Assembly (NCBI GenBank): GCA_016866895.1
Contig: VGKX01000034.1
Coordinates: 1-9,178, forward strand
Length of the DNA: 9,178 nt
DNA from: Candidatus Parvarchaeota archaeon
GTDB taxonomy: Archaea > Micrarchaeota > Micrarchaeia > Anstonellales > VGKX01
Reading direction: 5' to 3'
Under the pieces are notes generated by a model. It saw only the letters and a list, made by a program, of their open reading frames with translations. It had not been told where the DNA came from and did not search any database. The first letter of the stretch is position 1, and each line of letters begins with the position of its first letter. Below, piece by piece: positions 5,858 through 9,178 of this stretch. Both the position numbers and the translations under genes were made by a program.

Positions 5858-6610
5858 TTACTCCTGCGACTTGTCTCTTGACTGCCCGCCCCTGCCTGTG
5901 CTCCTTGATGCCAGGTGGCCGACTTTCCTTCCCGGAGGCGCGCCCCTGCCAATCGAGCTTGAGCGGCCCTTGTGGTGCTGCTTTCCGCCAAACGGATGCG
6001 TGTATGCTGCCATGTGCACACCCCTGTTGACTGGCCATTTGCGGTTCTGCGCGTGCTTTTTGTAAAAGTTCGCCCCTGCCTTCATAAGCGGCTTTTCAAG
6101 CCTTCCGCCGCCGCACACGATGCCTACCTGTGCCCTGCAGCATGATTCAACGCTTATGGTCTTTCTGGAAGGGAGCTTTACAATAACCGTGTTCCCCTCG
6201 TGCGCAACTACAAGGGCATGCGAGCCTGGGGCGCGGACTACCTTGCCACCGTCCCCTGGCGTAAGCTCAATGTTGTAAATGTAACTTCCGTCAGGTATGC
6301 TTGAAAGAGGAAGCACGCTTCCAGGCGTCTGCGGGGCCTTTGCCCCATAGTACACCTGCGTTCCAAGCTGCGCGCCTTCCGGGGCAAGAAGATATTCCTG
6401 CTGCATTGTGTCCAAAACAACTTTCATCACAAGCGCCCCCCTTGCCGGGTCGTCAATGAAATCTATTATTTTTGCGGGTATCAGGCTCTCCTTTTCCCGC
6501 GTATCCGCGCTTTTGTACTTAAGCTCGAGTTTGTACCTGTGCGACTTTGCGGCATAGGCTAGCGACTTGTGCCCTTTGCCTCTCCTCTGTTGCTTGAGCA
6601 GCTTTCCCAT
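5858..6610 (-). CDS. rpl2: Large-subunit ribosomal protein uL2 (L2), with divergent active-site loop
   Basis: uL2 is among the oldest ribosomal proteins; it binds 23S rRNA near the peptidyl-transferase centre and bridges the subunits. The 250-residue product is of normal archaeal size. Visible parts are the MGKLLKQQRRGKG start, the OB-like domain with SLIPAKIIDFIDDPARGAL (42-60), the SH3-like domain with GDGGKVVRAPGSHALVVAHEG (119-139), and the C-terminal loop VNRGVHMAAYTHPFGGK (194-210) with APPGRKVGHLASRSTGRG (224-241). The His equivalent to E. coli H229 is present (H205), but the usual 'AMN.VDHPFGGG' is changed around it. The ATG at 6608-6610 has AAGGATGAT upstream. uL23 lies 49 bases upstream. 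Confidence 0.96.
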   Translation of the reverse strand: MGKLLKQQRRGKGHKSLAYAAKSHRYKLELKYKSADTREKESLIPAKIIDFIDDPARGALVMKVVLDTMQQEYLLAPEGAQLGTQVYYGAKAPQTPGSVLPLSSIPDGSYIYNIELTPGDGGKVVRAPGSHALVVAHEGNTVIVKLPSRKTISVESCCRAQVGIVCGGGRLEKPLMKAGANFYKKHAQNRKWPVNRGVHMAAYTHPFGGKQHHKGRSSSIGRGAPPGRKVGHLASRSTGRGGQSRDKSQE

Positions 6611-6659
6611 TCAAATCATCCTTGTTAATTTTGCATATCTGAACTCTGAATCTTTTTTA

Positions 6660-6908
6660 TCATGCAATCTTGAGCTTTGCAGCTATGTCGTCCGCCTTGA
6701 AGCCTTTTTTGAGCTTGACATAGGCGCGCTTTTGCCCGCCTGGCGTTATGTGCGTGTTTACAAATTCGACTTTCACGCCATACGTCTTTTCAACCTCGTC
6801 GCGGATGCCTTTTTTTGTGGAGTCCTTGTCAACAACAAAAAGTATCTTGTTTTCAATTTCAATCATGCTGATTGCCTTTTCGGTTGTTACGGGGTATAAT
6901 ATTGCCAT
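6660..6908 (-). CDS. rpl23: Large-subunit ribosomal protein uL23 (L23)
   Basis: uL23 is at the tunnel exit and is the main docking site for signal recognition particle and other nascent-chain factors. The 82-residue product has the compact archaeal form: the YPVTTEKAISMIEIENKILF block (5-24), VDKDSTKKGIRDEVEKTYGVKVEFVNTHITP (26-56) and GQKRAYVKLKKGFKADDIAAKL (58-79). No low-complexity tail is present, in contrast to its tunnel-rim neighbours uL22 and uL29. The ATG at 6906-6908 has a weak GTGAT element about six bases upstream. The gap to uL4 is 44 bases. Confidence 0.96.
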   Translation of the reverse strand: MAILYPVTTEKAISMIEIENKILFVVDKDSTKKGIRDEVEKTYGVKVEFVNTHITPGGQKRAYVKLKKGFKADDIAAKLKIA

Positions 6909-6952
6909 CTCGAATCACGTTTTTAGCATCTTTCCATGAGACCTGTTGTGTT

Positions 6953-7765
6953 TTACTGCTTTCCCTTTGCAGGCCCGTAAAGCCTTGAAATCTGCTCAAG
7001 TGCTCCTGTAGTATAAACTGCAAGCCTTCCTGCCGCAGCCCCTGGCGCCAGGTCAAGTGCGCTGATGTTGGATGCAAGCACAGTGTCAACGCCTGCAATG
7101 TTCCTTGCAGACTTTAGAAGCGGAGAATTGTTCCCAACCACTACGATAGCCGACTTGGGGCCCTTTTTTTCCGCCCTCCTTCTTCCAACCCCGCTGACTC
7201 TCTTGGTTTTTTTCGCCCTTTCAAGGTCCTGCCCAAGCCCGGCTGCAACCAATGCACTGACTATCTCCTTTGTTTTTGCAACCGATTCAAGCTTGCTGTC
7301 AAAAACAATCGGGAGTGCAGCCACATCCTTTACTTTGTGGCCCCTTGCCTGCACCACGCTTTTATTTGCTGTCGCTGCAAGCGCGCTTTGGATGGCCTTT
7401 GCATACTCCTTTTTGTTCATTGACTCGAAAAGCACTTTTTCAACGTGCGGCGGGTGCGCCCTTCGCCCCTTTACTGCAGAAGGTATCCTTTTTACCTTGC
7501 CAAGCCTGCCTTTTGGCAAAACCTCGCGCGGCCTTATTGCAGTGCCCTTGTTTTTCCCAGAGCCGTAGTCCTCTTTTCTTCCCCTGTACCTTGCGGACGT
7601 TTCCATTCCTGCCCTTGGGTCATTGCCCTTTGGCTGGTAAGTTGCAGACAGGTCTGAAAGAACCGCCCTTTTTATTAGGTCTGTCCTCACAACCTGCCCA
7701 AACACCTCGGGCAGCTGCATCTCAGAGGATTTTTTTCCGTCAATGCCGTAAACAGGGATTTTCAT
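6953..7765 (-). CDS. rpl4: Large-subunit ribosomal protein uL4 (L4), archaeal type
   Basis: uL4 sends an extended loop into the peptide exit tunnel, where it meets uL22 at the constriction. The 270-residue product shows the start MKIPVYGIDGKKSSEMQLPEVFG, DLIKRAVLSDLSATYQPKGNDPRAG (29-53), the basic tunnel loop (about 45-105, ending VKGRRAHPPHVEK), ALAATANKSVVQARGHK (128-144) and the C-terminal AIVVVGNN and NIAGVDTVLASNISALDLAPG (about 222-242), all archaeal/eukaryotic L4 hallmarks. The frame is open to 7813, but the internal ATG at 7763-7765 has AAGGTG six bases upstream and gives the family N-terminus. The upstream spacer is AT-rich and may carry an internal promoter. Confidence 0.95.
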   Translation of the reverse strand: MKIPVYGIDGKKSSEMQLPEVFGQVVRTDLIKRAVLSDLSATYQPKGNDPRAGMETSARYRGRKEDYGSGKNKGTAIRPREVLPKGRLGKVKRIPSAVKGRRAHPPHVEKVLFESMNKKEYAKAIQSALAATANKSVVQARGHKVKDVAALPIVFDSKLESVAKTKEIVSALVAAGLGQDLERAKKTKRVSGVGRRRAEKKGPKSAIVVVGNNSPLLKSARNIAGVDTVLASNISALDLAPGAAAGRLAVYTTGALEQISRLYGPAKGKQ

Positions 7766-7790
7766 TTTCTGCACCTTGCATTCTTCTAAT

Positions 7791-7827
7791 AATATAATAT
7801 ACGTGGCTAACACTTCTCATTATATTG
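7791..7827 (-). promoter_or_regulatory. Possible internal promoter (TATA-like elements) before uL4
   Basis: The 74-base spacer between uL3 and uL4 is the most AT-rich part of the window. Two TATA-like stretches read on the minus strand: CAATATAATG (7818-7827) and TATATTATATT (7791-7801). Allowing about 26 bases to a start site, the first would begin transcription near 7797 and leave a roughly 30-base leader that keeps the uL4 ribosome-binding site. The second would begin almost at the uL4 ATG. No clear BRE is visible. This is inference from composition and spacing only. Confidence 0.35.
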
Positions 7828-7839
7828 CAAATAATTCCC

Positions 7840-8877
7840 CTATTGTTTTGATTCCTGTGAAATATATCCGACAACAGGCGCGCTTAGTGGGGCCACACCG
7901 CCTCCTTTGGCCGCCTTCCTGAACCTGATGAGCCTTTTTGCAGGTCCGCTTATGGAGCCTTTCAAAAGCACATAGCTTGTCTTGACAAGCCCGTAATTCA
8001 TAAATCCGCCCTTGGGGTTTATCTCAGCCGGTGCGCCGGACTTGACAACAAGCTTGTTCAAGTCAGTCCTTTTGTGGTAGCCCATCTGCCCTGCCTGCGA
8101 GGCAGTGTACATGACATAGGAAGGCGTCCAGGGGCCAAGTGTGCCCACGTGCCTTCTTTTCCCTGTTGCCTTGCGCCTTTGAATGGACACGCCAAATCTT
8201 TTTATCACGCCTTGCGTTCCCTTGCCCTTTGTGATGCTTACCGTGTCGACAAACTCCCCGGGCTTGAAAGCGTCGGAAAACGCGACTGTTTTTCCAAGAA
8301 GTGATTTTGCATATTCAATTTTTTCAGAAATGTCCTTGCCGCCTACGGCAATCTCCATCGTGTCGGGGGATTTTTTTCCAAATCCCGCCTGCCCCGGCTG
8401 CGTTGCGCAAAGGACAAAAACTCCTGAGAAATCGGAGGTTTTTGAAAGAAACGCTGAATCGGACGAATTTGAGGGGGTTGAAGAAGAAACGGAAGGGGCG
8501 GATGAAGGGGTTGCGGCGGAAGAAGAAGCTGGTTTGTTTTTTTTGCCTGTGCCAATGCACAAGTGCTTCAAAATCTTTTCGTCAGTTGTGAGCAAGTCGC
8601 CGGCGCTGTTGCCAAGCTTGTCGTACGCCCTCACTCCAAAAACCTGAAGCGGCGGAACCTCGACAACTGTTCCTGCCCCGACGACTTCCTGGCCCTTGTT
8701 TGGGGAACTTGTGTTGTCAATGTATGAAAAATGCGTCATGCCTGCCTTGTAGCCTGCAAAGCCAAGCAGCCTTTTCTCTTGTGCAACTGGCCAGTAATTT
8801 ATTGTTGGCTTCTGGGAGCCTGCCCTTTTCCTTGGCCTAAAAGCCCTTGAGCCGTGCCTTACCCTGTATTTGACCAT
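7840..8877 (-). CDS. rpl3: Large-subunit ribosomal protein uL3 (L3), with Ser-rich insertion
   Basis: uL3 is an early 23S-binding assembly protein whose extension reaches the peptidyl-transferase centre. The 345-residue product is of normal archaeal length. It shows HGSRAFRPRKRA (8-19), LLGFAGYKAGMTHFSYID (37-54), VVEVPPLQVFGVRAYD (71-86), ATQPGQAGFGKKSPDTMEIAVGG (158-180), the KGKGTQGVIKRFGV block (217-230), GKRRHVGTLGPWTPSYVM (239-256) and AGQMGYHKRT (262-271). Residues about 118-142 are almost only Ser/Ala/Pro/Thr/Asn, an insertion between two conserved parts. The Trp of the central finger is kept (W250), but the usual His after it is Thr. The ATG at 8875-8877 follows AGGATTGAT. An ATG and a TTG two and three codons upstream are less likely starts. 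It is the first gene of the operon. Confidence 0.94.
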   Translation of the reverse strand: MVKYRVRHGSRAFRPRKRAGSQKPTINYWPVAQEKRLLGFAGYKAGMTHFSYIDNTSSPNKGQEVVGAGTVVEVPPLQVFGVRAYDKLGNSAGDLLTTDEKILKHLCIGTGKKNKPASSSAATPSSAPSVSSSTPSNSSDSAFLSKTSDFSGVFVLCATQPGQAGFGKKSPDTMEIAVGGKDISEKIEYAKSLLGKTVAFSDAFKPGEFVDTVSITKGKGTQGVIKRFGVSIQRRKATGKRRHVGTLGPWTPSYVMYTASQAGQMGYHKRTDLNKLVVKSGAPAEINPKGGFMNYGLVKTSYVLLKGSISGPAKRLIRFRKAAKGGGVAPLSAPVVGYISQESKQ

Positions 8878-8892
8878 TATCATCAATCCTGC

Positions 8893-8912
8893 GGCTTTAG
8901 CGCAAGCCTAAA
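8893..8912 (-). repeat. Short inverted repeat next to the uL3 ribosome-binding site
   Basis: On the minus strand two mutually exclusive small hairpins can be drawn: GGCTT/AAGCC with a six-base loop, and TTTAG/CTAAA with a seven-base loop. They overlap and sit immediately before the uL3 Shine-Dalgarno, so they could influence access to it. The arms are short and could arise by chance. Confidence 0.4.
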
Positions 8913-8934
8913 TTTTCCTGCAAGCAAAAGGTAG

Positions 8935-8953
8935 CCTAAACTAAACGTTTAGG
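8935..8953 (-). repeat. Inverted repeat CCTAAAC/GTTTAGG in the uL3 leader
   Basis: Seven-base perfect arms (8935-8941 and 8947-8953) enclose a five-base loop. The same segment contains a perfect 12-base palindrome CTAAACGTTTAG (8941-8952). It may form an RNA hairpin in the leader, or as DNA it could be a binding site for a dimeric regulator. No T-run follows on the minus strand, so it does not look like an intrinsic terminator. Confidence 0.5.
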
Positions 8954-8977
8954 AAGACCGGATGCTGCCTAATGATT

Positions 8978-9025
8978 CCCAAGCCCCGCCATGCCGCCGT
9001 ATTTTTGTGGCATTGCCGGTTTGGG
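8978..9025. repeat. Long interrupted inverted repeat in the uL3 leader
   Basis: Outer arms CCCAAGCC (8978-8985) and GGTTTGGG (9018-9025) pair over eight positions as plus-strand RNA, with one G-U; in minus-strand RNA that position is an A-C mismatch. Inner arms ATGCC (8991-8995) and GGCAT (9009-9013) add five pairs around a 13-base loop, leaving a small asymmetric internal loop between the two stems. No T-run follows on either side. The element could be part of the mRNA leader or of an unrelated small RNA. Confidence 0.5.
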
Positions 9026-9081
9026 AGTGTCATCTTACCAATCAATCAAGTAAGAAGAGTTGAATTATTGGCGCATTAGCA

Positions 9082-9096
9082 TTTAAATACCTTTCG
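9082..9096 (-). promoter_or_regulatory. Archaeal BRE/TATA promoter for the operon
   Basis: On the minus strand CGAAAGG (BRE-like, purine-rich, 9090-9096) is followed directly by TATTTAAA (9082-9089), the normal order for TFB and TBP binding in archaea. Initiation would be expected about 26 bases downstream of the TATA centre, near 9059-9061. It is the best promoter seen in the window and lies upstream of the first gene, so it probably drives the whole cluster. Confidence 0.65.
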
Positions 9097-9178
9097 GGGT
9101 GCTGAGTCTTCCATCAATCTCTAATCCCACCTTCTCAACAAAATCCAGGATTGTCCGCAAAGTTTCCTAAAACAATAT

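Larger units (their letters stand above)
8878..9060 (-). promoter_or_regulatory. Inferred 5' leader of the operon, about 180 nt, with inverted repeats
   Basis: This stretch holds no convincing gene. If transcription starts about 26 bases after the TATA box, near 9059-9061, the uL3 mRNA has a leader of about 180 bases, long for an archaeon. It carries four inverted repeats: 9033-9055 (six-base arms TCTTAC/GTAAGA), 8978-9025, 8935-8953 and 8893-8912. The last ends within a few bases of the uL3 Shine-Dalgarno (AGGAT, 8886-8890). The octamer TTTAGGCT occurs twice (8905-8912 and 8933-8940). A cis-acting control element is possible but not proven. Confidence 0.45.

Noticed and set aside
8868..8890. 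Box C-like TGATGAT near the uL3 start, possible C/D small RNA
   Set aside because: No box D, C' or D' at proper spacing was found, and the motif coincides with the ribosome-binding region and start codons.
8935..9025. Possible intrinsic terminator formed by the leader hairpins
   Set aside because: No T-run follows any of the stems on either strand.
8878..9178. tRNA or other classical RNA gene in the upstream region
   Set aside because: No T-arm GGTTCGAATCC-type block, acceptor stem or anticodon arm could be fitted on either strand.
1..9178. CRISPR array, insertion sequence, attachment site or defence system
   Set aside because: No regularly spaced repeats, no transposase or integrase frames, and no foreign-looking gene; all protein genes belong to the conserved cluster.

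Overview
The window is a nearly continuous, single-direction (minus strand) archaeal ribosomal-protein operon: the S10 cluster running into the spc cluster. Transcription goes from the right end of the window to the left. In transcription order the genes are uL3, uL4, uL23, uL2, uS19, uL22, uS3, uL29, translation initiation factor aIF1 (SUI1 family), RNase P protein Rpp29, uS17, uL14, uL24, eS4, uL5, uS14 and uS8. The last is cut off by the left edge. The order is the usual euryarchaeal-type one. eS4, Rpp29 and aIF1 inside the cluster, together with the archaeal/eukaryotic forms of uL3, uL2 and uS14, show that the source is an archaeon and not a bacterium.

The lineage cannot be fixed from this window. 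Low-complexity Ala/Lys/Gln tails on uL22 and uL29, a Ser-rich insert in uL3 and a divergent uL2 active-site loop suggest an uncultivated, fast-evolving lineage, possibly DPANN (Diapherotrites or Micrarchaeota-like). That is a weak inference. Base composition is moderate, neither strongly AT- nor GC-rich.

Layout: positions 1-7765 hold 16 tightly packed genes (uS8 to uL4), with gaps from an 8-nt overlap to about 60 nt. Most have a Shine-Dalgarno element of the GGTG/GGAG type a few bases before the start. I used these, plus family conservation, to choose starts; in several cases (uL5, uS14, uL24, uL29, uL4) the real start lies well inside the longest open frame. Positions 7766-7839 are an AT-rich spacer between uL3 and uL4 that may carry an internal promoter. 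Positions 7840-8877 hold uL3. Positions 8878-9178 hold no convincing gene. They contain a good archaeal BRE/TATA promoter for the operon (about 9082-9096) and an inferred leader of roughly 180 nt with several inverted repeats.

The genes jointly supply ribosome core proteins: the peptidyl-transferase area (uL2, uL3), the exit tunnel and its rim (uL4, uL22, uL23, uL24, uL29), the 5S/central protuberance (uL5) and the small-subunit head and body (uS3, uS14, uS19, uS8, uS17, eS4). They also include start-codon selection (aIF1) and tRNA 5' maturation (Rpp29). I found no mobile element, CRISPR array, tRNA, rRNA or novel multi-gene system. The points worth a second look are variations on a conserved theme plus the structured leader.
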